DNA of 32,639 nt, from assembly GCF_900176515.1 (NCBI RefSeq), contig NZ_FWXV01000026.1, positions 1 through 32,639 on the forward strand. The letters are read 5' to 3'. Of this stretch, positions 7,236 through 15,861 are shown piece after piece. The position numbers were made by a program, and so were the translations under genes. The notes below the pieces were generated by a model. That model saw nothing but the letters and a program-made list of their open reading frames with translations, had not been told where the DNA came from and did not search any database. Every line of letters starts with the position of its first letter. Position 1 is the stretch's first letter. This DNA is from Kibdelosporangium aridum. Its GTDB lineage: Bacteria > Actinomycetota > Actinomycetes > Mycobacteriales > Pseudonocardiaceae.

Positions 7236-8639
7236 TCACCGGCTGTCGTCGTCCGAGCGAGAAGTACTGCTGTCCGTGCGACTGCCCCGGCTGGCCTCGC
7301 GGAAAGCGCCGAATTTCGCCCCGGCATCGGAGCGAGGCAGCGAGGGCTTCGTCGCCGGCGAGGCAACAGCCGGGGGTGCCGCCGCCAGCGTGTGCCCACG
7401 ACGCCGCTGCGGCAGCACGGGCAGCCCACTCTCCACAGCAGACGCAGCCTCAGCAACCGCGACACTCGCAGCATGCGCGGCAGCTGCGCGGTCGCTGGCG
7501 GGCAGAGTGCGCACACCCGCCGAGCGCGGCGCGACCGATACAGAATCCTGCTCGGACTGAGTGATCAATTGCCGTGGGAGCATGACCACCACTCCGGTGC
7601 CTCCCCGCGCGGACGGCCTGAAGTGAACGCTCAGGCCGTGTTTGCGCGCCAGGCAACCCACCACCGCCAGACCCAGCCGAGTACCGGACAGCGTGGTCAG
7701 ATCCAGCGGCTCGGAGGAAACCGCCCGCTCAGCACGCTCCAGTGCCGCGGGGCTCATGACGAGGCCGCTGTCCTCGATCGTGACCACGACACCCGCGTGT
7801 ACCTCCTCCACATACACGTGCACCTCCTCCGACGGAGGCGAAAAACTGGTGGCGTTGTCCATCAGTTCGGCGAGGGCGTGCATGACACCTTCGGCGGCGT
7901 ACCCGGCGACCGCGGCAGTGCTGGTCGAGTGCACCCGCACCCGCTGGTAGGCGCTGATGCGCCCCATCGCTCCACGCAGGATGCTTTCCATCACGATCGG
8001 CTTGATCCAGCGCCGACCAGAGCGTGCTCCGGTCAGCACCGCGATGCTGTCCGCCAGCCGGCCCGCCTGCGCGGTGCTGTGGTCCAGCTTGAGCAGGTCA
8101 CCCAGGACATTTTCGTCATATCGGCCCTCCATCTCCCGCAGGTCGGCGAGCATGCTGGTAGCCAGTGCCTGGACGCGGCCCGCGGCGTTCGCACAGGCCG
8201 CCATCGTGGCCGCGCGCATGCGTTCCCCTCTGTTGATCTCCTGCGCCAGCGTCCACAGCAGGCGTTGAAGAACACCGTCAACGGGGTGCGGCACCTCGGC
8301 AAGCGCGGTGTCCACCGACGCCCCATTACGCACACGCTGGACCACAGCAGGCAGCGTGTCGTTAGCAAGCTGAGCGACCTCCGCGTTCAACACCGCGATA
8401 CGGCCGCGGAAGTGGCGCGCCGCCTGCACGCTGTACGCCGCGACCGTGACCGCTACACACACCACAACAGCAGCCGCCCCGCCGTACCAGGCCACGAACG
8501 TCCGCCCCGCTGCGGGCACCTCGGTTGTCACCCACACCCACACACCACTGGTGATGACAATTGCAGCCAGTAGAACGAACAGGGCTCGACCCATCGGCGG
8601 GTGATCTGCCTGATGGTGAACGGGAATGTGCAGTGACAT
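7236..8639 (-). CDS. cvnA: CvnA: membrane sensor with histidine-kinase-type ATPase domain
   Basis: The protein has 467 residues. Two membrane segments lie at about 19-38 and 51-72. A helical region follows with LKLDHSTAQAGRLADS (183-198), where the His sits in an H-box-like position. The HATPase_c domain has an N box HALAELMDNATSFSPP (254-269) and a G1 box EDSG (289-292). The C-terminal ~100 residues are low-complexity, Ala/Ser/Arg-rich and probably disordered. Conservon CvnA proteins resemble kinases but usually lack a paired response regulator; none is seen here. The ATG at 8639 has AAGGA about eight bases upstream; M16 is an alternative start. It is the first gene of the operon, so the operon promoter should lie upstream of 8640. 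Confidence 0.92.
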   Translation of the reverse strand: MSLHIPVHHQADHPPMGRALFVLLAAIVITSGVWVWVTTEVPAAGRTFVAWYGGAAAVVVCVAVTVAAYSVQAARHFRGRIAVLNAEVAQLANDTLPAVVQRVRNGASVDTALAEVPHPVDGVLQRLLWTLAQEINRGERMRAATMAACANAAGRVQALATSMLADLREMEGRYDENVLGDLLKLDHSTAQAGRLADSIAVLTGARSGRRWIKPIVMESILRGAMGRISAYQRVRVHSTSTAAVAGYAAEGVMHALAELMDNATSFSPPSEEVHVYVEEVHAGVVVTIEDSGLVMSPAALERAERAVSSEPLDLTTLSGTRLGLAVVGCLARKHGLSVHFRPSARGGTGVVVMLPRQLITQSEQDSVSVAPRSAGVRTLPASDRAAAAHAASVAVAEAASAVESGLPVLPQRRRGHTLAAAPPAVASPATKPSLPRSDAGAKFGAFREASRGSRTDSSTSRSDDDSR

Positions 8640-9287
8640 CGATCAGGTCCTTGTGGGCGGTCGGAGACAGAGGAGGCAGGGGCATGCGGGGCCAAATCCC
8701 GCCGCGCGGCGAGACTCGGATGTCGAGCTGTGGGTCGCCGGAAGCACGCCGAATGCCAGCGCGGGCTCATACAACATGGCATGGATGAAAACCAGACCCC
8801 GGGATTCGGTATTCACCGAATCTTGACCGGCGAGCGGCGGCGCAGGACAGAGTCGAAGGGCCGTTGTTGAATCAGACGTTCCAGCTCCTTGATTTCGATT
8901 CCTCGATTCTCCTGCGACGATCGCCCTGACAATGCCAGGACGGCGCATCGGGGACCTGCGTCGCTTACGGGATGGAGATCCTAGCGTCACTTTTCCTGGT
9001 CCGTAAGGCGACTCTCCGAGTGTCGCCAGGAATTTCGACCAGCGGCGAGTCGTACTGGTGAGAACGATTGCGATGTCACGCATTCGCCAGTCCTCAACGG
9101 TTCCGGAAAGACAATCCCCAACAGGTGACAAACGCGAATACCGGTCACATATGAGGGATTTTGATCATCCCATCTGCGGACTAATCGAGCTAGAGCCGCC
9201 CGCTTGTGGTACCTGACGATTCTTTGGGGCGGTCGAACGCACTACTTCCGACAGAACCTGAGCATGGTTCATTATGGCGGTGTGCGG
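8640..9287. other. Upstream region of the conservon, no supported gene
   Basis: This 650-bp stretch must hold the cvn promoter on the minus strand. Open frames are short or have mixed codon use and no ribosome sites. I could not define promoter boxes with confidence. Confidence 0.45.
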
Positions 9288-9506
9288 TCATGGCCGGTCA
9301 CCGCTCATCGGGCCACGCAAAGGCCGCCGCGCAAACGCCAAACCGAGCGAGCCGCCATGAGCCCGCCAGCATGCTGCGCATAACGGACCAGCCTGGTCTC
9401 CGATGGCCGGACCGGCTACACCGCACAACGCACGACCAGACGCGGTGCCCGAGTCTGGCATCCACAAGTGGACCGCGTTGCCGGTGAAGGCCTGCGCGCG
9501 AATCAT
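9288..9506 (-). CDS. Small Cys-containing hypothetical protein
   Basis: The 72-residue frame starts at an ATG at 9506, with a GAGG eight bases upstream, and ends with TGA at 9288. It contains RALCGVAG and a later LCAACW, an arrangement that could bind zinc through Cys and His residues (H15, C-x-G, CxxC). Codon third positions are fairly GC-rich, which favours a real gene. A longer reading from 9629 lacks support. The function is unknown, and I cannot rule out that it is a chance frame. Confidence 0.4.
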   Translation of the reverse strand: MIRAQAFTGNAVHLWMPDSGTASGRALCGVAGPAIGDQAGPLCAACWRAHGGSLGLAFARRPLRGPMSGDRP

Positions 9507-9954
9507 GACAAAACCTCGATTCCGAAGACCGAAACAGTACTCTCCAGAGCACCAGCCGGAACCTGATCCGTCGCCTGCTTTCGCGCTGATCGGAGCGCTA
9601 GGCCTTGGTGCAGCAAGCACGGAATCCAATGAGGACTCGCCCGTCTCACTCCAACTCAGTCCGACGGGACATCCATACCAAGCGGTTCACGGCCGGATGC
9701 GTGACCAGCGACTCTCACAGACAGGCCACTGTGGACTTGCCACGTGTAGCTGAGACCCACCAATCCACGCTGCTCGTGCACGTGCGGATGCACGTGCACG
9801 AGCAGCGTAGCAGGTGTACCCAACGCGGATTCTGTTGAGGCGAACCACGTTATCGTCCGATACCGCTTGGAGCTGAAGGTGAGATCGTGTCACGCACTCA
9901 GCAGCGCGAACGATGTTCAATAGTCTCGAACGAGGCGACAGTCTGCTGTGAATC
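9507..9954. other. Intergenic region holding a perfect inverted repeat
   Basis: No gene is supported. The region is dominated by the inverted repeat at 9767-9808, listed separately. Confidence 0.5.
9767..9808. repeat. Perfect 19-bp inverted repeat with 4-base loop
   Basis: Each arm is 19 bases long (ACGCTGCTCGTGCACGTGC and its exact complement), separated by GGAT. Inside each arm lies the palindrome GCACGTGC, so two copies of that octamer stand 12 bases apart. No T-run follows on either strand, so a plain intrinsic terminator is unlikely. It may be an operator, a structured RNA or a replication/recombination signal. Confidence 0.8.
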
Positions 9955-10215
9955 CTAAGTGGACGGTTGAACACACCTACCTCTGTTACTCCTCACGCGC
10001 CAGCCCGGAGCTGTGTTCCTGCACGTGCCCGGCGTCGGCGGGCGCTGGCCGCTCGAAGTACGCACGGTGCGCCCACTCGATGTCAGCTCGGCGATCTCGC
10101 GCTCGCAGTCCGGGCACACCTCGGCGTGCCGGTGGAACTCGGTGCTTTCCCGCGCGCAGAGCACTCCGAGTAGGTAAGCGCCGACCGTGACGGTGTACGG
10201 GCATGCGTGTGCCAT
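9955..10215 (-). CDS. Short zinc-finger (anti-sigma-like, zf-HC2) protein, apparently truncated
   Basis: The start ATG at 10215 has AGGAGG five bases upstream. The first ~45 residues (MAHACPYTVTVGAYLLGVL..., then HAEVCPDC) match the N-terminal zinc-binding domain of anti-sigma factors, with the HxxxCxxC ligand set. After about residue 45 the sequence becomes Arg/Pro/Thr-rich with no family resemblance and ends at residue 86. Full-length relatives normally continue into a membrane segment and outer domain. I read it as a zinc-finger-only remnant or a decayed gene. It lies 200 bp downstream of the ECF partner gene, across a hairpin. Confidence 0.6.
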   Translation of the reverse strand: MAHACPYTVTVGAYLLGVLCARESTEFHRHAEVCPDCEREIAELTSSGRTVRTSSGQRPPTPGTCRNTAPGWRVRSNRGRCVQPST

Positions 10216-10310
10216 TGTTGCCTCCTCCCCTCTTACCGTCACCCCGGTTGTCTCTGGATTTCCCTGCTGTGTCCACAGTTTGTTGTGTGTCCTGTGCGGA
10301 ATGAGGCGGA

Positions 10311-10347
10311 CGGGCGGCGGCTGGGAGGGGAGGACAGCCGCCGCCCG
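10311..10347 (-). terminator. 12-bp stem terminator after the ECF sigma/partner operon
   Basis: CGGGCGGCGGCT and AGCCGCCGCCCG pair perfectly around a 13-base purine-rich loop, about 70 bp downstream of the stop at 10417. There is no strong T-run. A near-identical hairpin follows the decayed duplicate at 13657-13694, which supports its belonging to this locus. Confidence 0.65.
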
Positions 10348-10416
10348 CCCTCGGGCGGCGACCCTGCGCAACAGCCTTACGCAAACGGTCGCCACGGGTC
10401 TGAGGGAGGGGGTGGG

Positions 10417-11271
10417 TCAACGGCTCGGGCGCGTCGACGGTGGTATGTCGCTGGGTTTGCCGGTCGGGCGTGCCGCACCGGGAGCGGTGGGCAGTGTGGT
10501 GGGTTGGCCCGTCGGGTGCGCGGCGGAGGATTGCCCCGGCTGGTTGCCGAGCAGGTCGGTGCAGTAGGCGGGAACCTTGTCGGTGCCGCCGGCGGTTGTG
10601 ATCAAGACGGTGAACGCGGGATTGTCCAGCGCCTTGCCCGGGTCGGCTCCCGTACCGGCGGTGTAGGCCTGGCAGAGACCCACCACAGACGGGGACGGCG
10701 AGCCATCGCCGCTGGTGTTCTTGTCAGCATCGTTCGTGTCACTGGGGTTCTTGTGGTTCTTGTCAGCGGCGTTGTTGTCACTGGGGTTTGTGTCACTCGG
10801 ATTCGTGTCGGTGGCGTTCTTGCCGGCCGCGTCCGGCGCCCCGGTCGCGACGATGGACGGGGTTGGGGTCACTTGGCCGGTCGTGGATGACACCGTAACC
10901 ATGGGCGGCACCGTCGGGCTGTCACCACGCTGGGTGGGCAGGTTGCCGGTCGCGGCGGCCACCGCGACACCACCGACGGCAACCGCCGTCACCGCGGTGG
11001 CCGCGATCTTCACCGTGAGCAACTTCGTCAGCGCGGTCTTGGTGAGCATCCAACGTCTCCGTGGCCGAGGGACAGAAGCGAGACGAGCGGCCCGAAACGC
11101 CGCCAGCGCGGCCTGCTCACCGGCCAGCTCGCCTTCCCGAGGCGGCGCGGACGCCGCCGCGAGCAGGTCGCTCAGCGCATCCGATCCACCGGCCTGCGCC
11201 CGGACGTGCCCGCCGCGAAGCAACCGCTCGGCGGTCTGCCGGTCGATCCGGCGGGAACGATGCACGCTCAT
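10417..11271 (-). CDS. Membrane-anchored partner (putative anti-sigma factor) of the ECF sigma
   Basis: The protein has 284 residues. A basic, soluble N-terminal region of ~75 residues (SRRIDRQTAERLLRGG, then PPREGELAGEQAALAAFRAA) is followed by a single membrane segment near residues 80-110. Next comes an Asn/Asp/Thr/Lys repeat linker with reiterated DTNPS units, then an outer domain with two Cys (GLCQAY and PAYCTDLLG) and a Pro/Thr-rich tail. The ATG at 11271 has AAGGA upstream. The gene follows the sigma gene by 58 bp on the same strand, so it is most likely the cognate regulator, although no classical zinc finger is present. The outer two-Cys domain could sense the envelope or redox state; that is inference. 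Confidence 0.7.
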   Translation of the reverse strand: MSVHRSRRIDRQTAERLLRGGHVRAQAGGSDALSDLLAAASAPPREGELAGEQAALAAFRAARLASVPRPRRRWMLTKTALTKLLTVKIAATAVTAVAVGGVAVAAATGNLPTQRGDSPTVPPMVTVSSTTGQVTPTPSIVATGAPDAAGKNATDTNPSDTNPSDNNAADKNHKNPSDTNDADKNTSGDGSPSPSVVGLCQAYTAGTGADPGKALDNPAFTVLITTAGGTDKVPAYCTDLLGNQPGQSSAAHPTGQPTTLPTAPGAARPTGKPSDIPPSTRPSR

Positions 11272-11329
11272 CTCATATCCTTCAGCGTCAACGCCCTCGA
11301 TCGCGTCACTCGGCCCGGCTTCCTGCTGA

Positions 11330-12016
11330 TCAGCCGGCGTGGTCGAGGTACTCGGCGAGCTTGCGCAGACCGCGGTAGGCCGCCGTGCGCACCGCGCCCG
11401 GGCGCTTGCCCAGTACCCGCGCGACAGCCTTCACCTCCAGCCCCACCACCACACGCAACAGCACCGCCTCGGCCTGATCCCGCGGCAGCCTCGCAATCAA
11501 CGCCAACGCCGCATCGGTGCCCACCGCGGCCACCGCGGACTCGGCGGTGTCCTCCGGTCCGGACCGCTCCGGCAGATCCTCGACCGGCCCGGCCACGACC
11601 GGCCGCCGGCGCATACGACGCAGATGGTCCATCGCGCGATGCCGGGCAATTGTCGTGGCCCAGCCCCGAAACCCGTCGCCATCCCCACGAAAGCACGCCA
11701 GATCCCGCGCGATCTGCAGCCACGCCTCGGACGCCACGTCCTCGGCATCCTCCCCCACCAGCTCCCGCACGTACCGCAACAAAGCCGGATGAACAGACCG
11801 GTACAGCACCCGAAACGCGTCCTCGTCGCCACGCAGTGCCTCCGGCAAAGCCGCTGCCAAGTCCCCGGCGCCGGCCGGCGCCTGTCTCGGTCTGGTCAGG
11901 ACTTCCCCCAGAATGTCCATTGTAGACAGATCAACTGTCCGGCTTCGCCGTAACATAGCGACACCAGAAACATCACCACCATCACCCAACGCTGCCGCAC
12001 TGTGCACCCGCGACAT
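11330..12016 (-). CDS. ECF-type RNA polymerase sigma factor
   Basis: The sigma-2 region spans AFRVLYRSVHPALLRYVREL through DVASEAWLQIARDL and FRGWATTIARHRAMDHLRR. The sigma-4 region is recognisable from LPRDQAEAVLLRVVVGLEVK through GAVRTAAYRGLRKLAEYL. The longest reading starts at the ATG at 12016 (228 residues), with AGG close upstream. An internal ATG at 11920 (MDILGEV...) would give a more usual ~196-residue ECF factor, and I cannot decide between them. It is followed by its probable anti-sigma gene. A decayed copy of its 3' end is found in inverted orientation at 13015-13110. Confidence 0.87.
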   Translation of the reverse strand: MSRVHSAAALGDGGDVSGVAMLRRSRTVDLSTMDILGEVLTRPRQAPAGAGDLAAALPEALRGDEDAFRVLYRSVHPALLRYVRELVGEDAEDVASEAWLQIARDLACFRGDGDGFRGWATTIARHRAMDHLRRMRRRPVVAGPVEDLPERSGPEDTAESAVAAVGTDAALALIARLPRDQAEAVLLRVVVGLEVKAVARVLGKRPGAVRTAAYRGLRKLAEYLDHAG

Positions 12017-13014
12017 CCTGATCCATCTGTCGGCCGAGCGAAACCCCTACCGAAATGTCAAATCCACACAGGATTGATGAGGAGCCGGCAAGTGACGAAC
12101 ACATTCCCCGGACAGGTCGGGCCAGAACCCGCTCACGGGTCTTGCGAAGATCAGCCGCATGTCGCCAAAAGAGACCGTCACCTTTGGACTAAGGCTTCTG
12201 CGACCGAGGACATCAAGACACAACTGGCTGTCGCAGAAGATGCGCGCGGCCGGAGCGGGTTGCCCAGGGACCGAGCCGTGAGCCAGGAGAAGGCGGAACG
12301 GTCAGCCAGGTCGAGCCCGCCCGCATCGATCCGCTTGGCGCATGCGGTTCGATCGGCTTGGACGCCGTCGTGGGACTCGACGCCAACGCCGTAGCCCGCG
12401 TGGCGTAGCACCATCGCGCACGCAAGGGACGTCTGCGTGTCCCCACTCCACCAAGAGAATCCTCATGTTGCGATCATGCCCTCAGCCGGCCGAGCGCTGA
12501 CCGCCCCTCTGTCCAATAATGGCCATTGGCCGAATAGGACAACAGTCCGCGGGCGCGCTGGCCCGGCACCACCTCAAGCGCATCGAAACCGACCTGGTGG
12601 TCTGAGCGAGAGGCAAACCACGGCAGCAAGAATCCTGCCGCGCCGCGCAGCCCCGCCTCTGCGCGGCGGACCCCTGCGCCGCCCTGGCCAACGGTGACGC
12701 ACACGCCGATGATGACGATGTCAACAAGTACCGGTACAGGGCCTGACGTGAAATGGGTTCCCTATGTGGCACACCAGTTTTCGGAGTACTCGACCGCGGA
12801 CTCCTGACCAAGACGGTGCCTGCTCCCAGCACCACCGGGTGGGGGTGATACGCGGCGATACTGACGTCGCTGACCTCGTCCTCGTTGCCAAGGAGCGGCT
12901 CCGTCACCATCGATGTCCAGCACCCGTGCTCACACCATGGATGTCGATGCTTCCGGGAGTCGGACCGAACTCCGTTACTCTGCACTCACCCTGCACTTGG
13001 GCTGTTGTCATTGA
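12017..13014. other. 1-kb eroded region without supported genes
   Basis: Frames on both strands are short and lack ribosome sites. A minus-strand frame around 12178-12414 has some GC-biased codons but no recognisable family. The ECF promoter should lie at its left edge. It probably consists of decayed DNA, like the adjoining pseudogene region. Confidence 0.4.
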
Positions 13015-13640
13015 CTCGCGTGTCCTGGGCGTCCTGGGAAGCGTTCGGGCGCAATGCGCACTGCGGTCTGTGCATGCTCGCCGAGTAGGTCGACCATCCG
13101 GGTTGACCAGCGTGAAGCCGGCCAGGGTGACACATTCGAAGGCTTTGGCGCTGAAGGATATGAGATGAGCGCGCACTGTTCTCGCCGGATCAACCGGCAC
13201 ACTGCTGAGCAACTGTCCACACGGCGTGGTTACGGCTCCACGGCTCCGCTGGCCGTCAGGGCTCCGTCCGCGGTCAACCAGGCCAGCGACATACGGTCGG
13301 CCGTCGCGGGCGGAACACTGGATCGCGACTGATGCGCATGCCATCGCCCAGAATGGCGCCGCCACAAACGCCCCTGACAAGAACAAGGATGGAAGCGCCT
13401 TCGCCGTCACATCTCCGTCATCTGGGGGTCTTTGCGACACGGACACCGCCGGTGCGGAGGGCCATCATTGGCACGGTGCTGGAGAATCCCGGCTGTCTTG
13501 ATCATGACCGTCGGTGGTAAGGACAAGGTGTCCCCGTACCGCACCGGCGTACTGGCCAGAGTCAACGGCACGCCGCCGTCGGCGTTCCCAACCGCTGCCT
13601 ACTCCACCAGACCCGCGGCGGCCTTCGTGCGCACGTCCGT
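13015..13640 (+). pseudogene. Decayed inverted duplicate of the ECF sigma 3' end and its membrane partner
   Basis: The plus-strand sequence at 13015-13110 tracks the last codons of the sigma gene (CTCGCCGAGTA..TCGACCA). The spacer ends in the same CTGAAGGATATGAGATGAGC that precedes the intact partner. The partner start is at 13145 (MSAHCSRRINRHTAEQL versus MSVHRSRRIDRQTAERL). After a stop and large internal losses, the C-terminal domain reappears at about 13425-13600 (GGKDKVSPYRTGVL versus GGTDKVPAYCTDLL). Several frameshifts and stops make it non-functional. Order and spacing match the intact locus at 10310-11400, in opposite orientation. Confidence 0.8.
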
Positions 13641-13656
13641 GCCGGGCCGCCTCCTA

Positions 13657-13694
13657 GGGCGGGCGGTGGCTCACTCCCCAGCCGCCGCCCGCCC
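13657..13694 (+). terminator. Hairpin of the decayed duplicate, matching the intact operon's terminator
   Basis: GGGCGGGCGGTGGCT pairs with AGCCGCCGCCCGCCC (14 of 15, the other a G-T) around an 8-base loop. It corresponds to the hairpin at 10311-10347. Confidence 0.65.
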
Positions 13695-13699
13695 CTTCC

Positions 13700-14044
13700 G
13701 CAGTGAGGTGCCGTTAGATCGAACCAGAATTGGCGACGCAGTAAGGGAACGGGAACTCCAGCACCGGTGGCGCCATGCCGAAGCCGCGCACACTCCACAC
13801 TGGCACAAGTCCCGCCGATCACATCGTGTGGGCCGGGCAGCCCAGGCCGTAGTCACCAGTCCTGGCGACTACGGGCAGCGTCACGCGTTTCCACCACCGA
13901 CCAGTTCTCGCTACGTCCGGCCGGGGCGGTATTCGGCGACGCACGCAAACGGCTACCCGACAGCCATACACGCCCCCTCGATCGGGCCGCCCATCGACGA
14001 CGTGACGATGCAAAGATGATCACACTTCGGATCAGCGTCCGTCC
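13700..14044. other. Intergenic, nothing recognised
   Basis: Open frames exist in several phases because of high GC, but none shows a ribosome site or family motif. Confidence 0.4.
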
Positions 14045-14325
14045 ATGTCTTGCCCACATCCAGGAGCCGTCCCAGTGCCAGCACACGATGCCATCGTCGA
14101 GCAGTGGCTTGCCATGTCCCACCCGGATCTCACCAACCATGTCCGCCGCCTGGTCCGCGGCGCCTCGAGGCCAAGTCCCGTGTGGACAGCAGTCAGCGCA
14201 CATCCGGTCCTGGCCGCCCGGGTGCGCGGCATCCTGTCCGCGCTGCAGTCCCAGATGGCCGATCACCGCGACCACGCCATGTGGACACTGTGGATCACCA
14301 ACACCCGCCACGCACTCACCACTCC
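14045..14325 (+). pseudogene. Hypothetical gene fragment abutting a MITE-like insertion
   Basis: From 14045 the frame has actinobacterial codon bias (third positions mostly G/C) and an alpha-helical composition (EQWLAMSHPDLTNHVRRLV, then VRGILSALQSQMADHRDHAM). It runs into the MITE-like element at 14326. If the element plus the two bases on each side were removed, the reading would end at once in TGA (...TRHALTT stop), so the insertion may sit at the very 3' end of the gene. I recognise no family and see no strong ribosome site. Confidence 0.35.
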
Positions 14326-14554
14326 TGTACCGCTCGAAAAATCATCGCTGCACGTCAAGCGGCGTAACCGTGCTTCTTGATCAGGCCCTGAGGACCCTGC
14401 TGTGGAGCAGTCTGCGAGCCCTGGCCGATCACCGGCGGATCTGCACTCGCGCGGTCTCGTTGGTATTGCGCCCCGCGTATCCGGTCTTCGGTAGCGTCGT
14501 CAATGAAGACCGATATGTGGTTTGACGTGCAGCGATGACTTTTCGAGCAGTATA
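14326..14554. mobile_element. 229-bp MITE-like element built from two inverted IS-A 3' ends
   Basis: The left terminus reads TGTACCGCTCGAAAAATCAT and continues through the same CGCTGCACGTCAA seen at IS-A copy 1's 784 end. The right terminus is the inverted equivalent (TATACTGCTCGAAAAGTCAT on the minus strand). The inverted repeats span about 34 bases with three or so mismatches. Homology to the IS-A 3' region extends further inward on both sides: the right side still encodes VNEDRYVV, like the transposase ending INEYRYSA. The element has no transposase and could only be moved in trans by IS-A. Confidence 0.7.
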
Positions 14555-14574
14555 GGTGAGATTCCCTGGGCCAC

Positions 14575-14605
14575 CCGACTTAGACGGGCGGGTGATCTAA
14601 GTTGG
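14575..14605. terminator. Hairpin between convergent genes
   Basis: CCGACTTAGA and TCTAAGTTGG form a 10-bp stem with one G-T pair around an 11-base loop. It lies just before the stop of the minus-strand gene ending at 14613 and just after the plus-strand fragment, so it could serve both directions. Confidence 0.5.
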
Positions 14606-14612
14606 TCGGGGG

Positions 14613-15387
14613 TCAGCGCTTGACGCGGGCGCGGATTGCCAATGCGGCGAGCGCTAGTAGTAGTGGGCCCAATGCGCGGCCGGTCATGACCGTCCATGTG
14701 CCCGCAGGGGTGAGTGGTGTGCCGCTGTCGCGGAACACCACCGATCCCAGCGCGATCCGGATGGCCTTGTGCATGCGGTCTGCTGTCCACCGCTGTTCTT
14801 GTGGGGCAACATTGTGGGGGTTGGCTTCACGTCCACCTTGATTTCTTGTTCCTGCCCGGCGATCGCGGCCGGGACTTTGGCAATCATCTCCTGCGCAGAG
14901 GTACTGGCAGGTAACCCGAATTGGGCCAGCAGGGCGAACAACACCACGACTAGCACTGCCAGCGCGGCCAGTGTGCGTCCGGCACGGTGGCCGTATCCGG
15001 AGATCATCCAGTAGAGGGTGAGCAGGGCACGTTCGCTGCGGCCTGTGGTGCTGGCGTGCCGTCGGGCATCCATCTCGCCGTAGTAGAAGTCACCTGCACC
15101 GGCCTCATTCTTGGCGTCTTCGAAGGCCTTGCGCAGAGACCGATATAACACCGTCAGCCTCTCTGGCCCTACCGACTGCGCGGTAGGAGCGTCATCGTCG
15201 AAGCGGGAAATGTCCATGATCCAGCCGCTGGATTTGCGGCGCCCGGCACGCCAGGGATATTCCTCGGCCAGTACACGCCGCGGCGACCACCGCCATACCG
15301 GTGGCCACGCCCAACCTATTCGCGGCCCGCTCGGTGGCCGGTTAAACGGACTACGCCCCTCCAACCGCAACTTGTCCAACTGGTGTG
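14613..15387 (-). pseudogene. C-terminal half of a pentapeptide-repeat/channel-like membrane protein, frameshifted
   Basis: The recognisable part contains LTVLYRSLRKAFEDAKNE, then AGDFYYGEMDARR and two hydrophobic segments (TLYWMISGYGHRAGR, then LAALAVLVVVLFALLAQFGL). This is the C-terminal module of actinobacterial pentapeptide-repeat proteins with an ion-channel-like end. Near 14822 a one-base shift occurs. After it the frame reads QRWTADRMHKAIRIALGSVV and PAGTWTVMTGRALGPLLLAL to the TGA at 14613. The N-terminal pentapeptide half is missing: upstream sequence switches at about 15387 to an unrelated gene. It is a broken, truncated gene. Confidence 0.65.
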
Positions 15388-15861
15388 CCTTGGACTGGTG
15401 ATCGCCACCGTGGGCGCGTGGTTCACCACCACTACCAGGATCCTGTCGGTGGCGGTCACCCCGTCTGGGAATACGGCCGTCGCCGTTACCTCGTGGGCGC
15501 CAGGTGGCAACGCGGCCGAGATCGGGTTCCCCGTGCCGAGCACCGCGCCGTTCCCGCGCCGCCACGTGATGGTCGGGGTGCCGCGGCCGTCGTCGTAGAC
15601 AACCGCGCGGAACTGGTTGGGGCGTCCTGCGTCTAGGGTCGCGCCGTTGGCAGGTGCCTTGATAGCGATAGTGGGTGGTAGCGCGCCTCGCAGCGCGACC
15701 AGGTCGGCCCGGATGTCCGGTGCCGGGCGGGCGGATGCGGCGGGCGCGCCGGGCAGCGGTGAGAGCAACGCACCAACCAGTGCAACGAGAACACCGACCG
15801 CGATGAAAGGTGTTCGACGGACCCCTGATGCCGACGTCTGCTGTCGTCCTGTCCTGTCCAT
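15388..15861 (-). pseudogene. Secreted Ig/PKD-like protein, 3' end lost at a chimeric junction
   Basis: The ATG at 15861 is preceded by GGAGGAG. A signal peptide follows (basic start, then TPFIAVGVLVALVGALLSPL and an Ala-rich cleavage region PAASARPA). Residues 68-150 form one Ig/PKD-like bacterial domain (PPTIAIKAPANGATLDAG, then DGRGTPTITWRRGNG and LPPGAHEVTATAVFPDG). A second domain begins as NHAPTVAITSP and is cut off there. The frame then runs 24 unrelated residues to a stop at 15316. The junction to the pentapeptide-type remnant suggests a deletion that fused two genes out of frame. Confidence 0.6.

Noticed and set aside
6735..8573. Plus-strand 612-codon frame opposite cvnA/cvnB
   Set aside because: It has no recognisable domain and is fully covered by conservon genes on the minus strand.
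12482..12985. Minus-strand 167-codon frame
   Set aside because: Its composition is Ser/Arg/Ala-rich without motifs or a ribosome site, in an eroded region.
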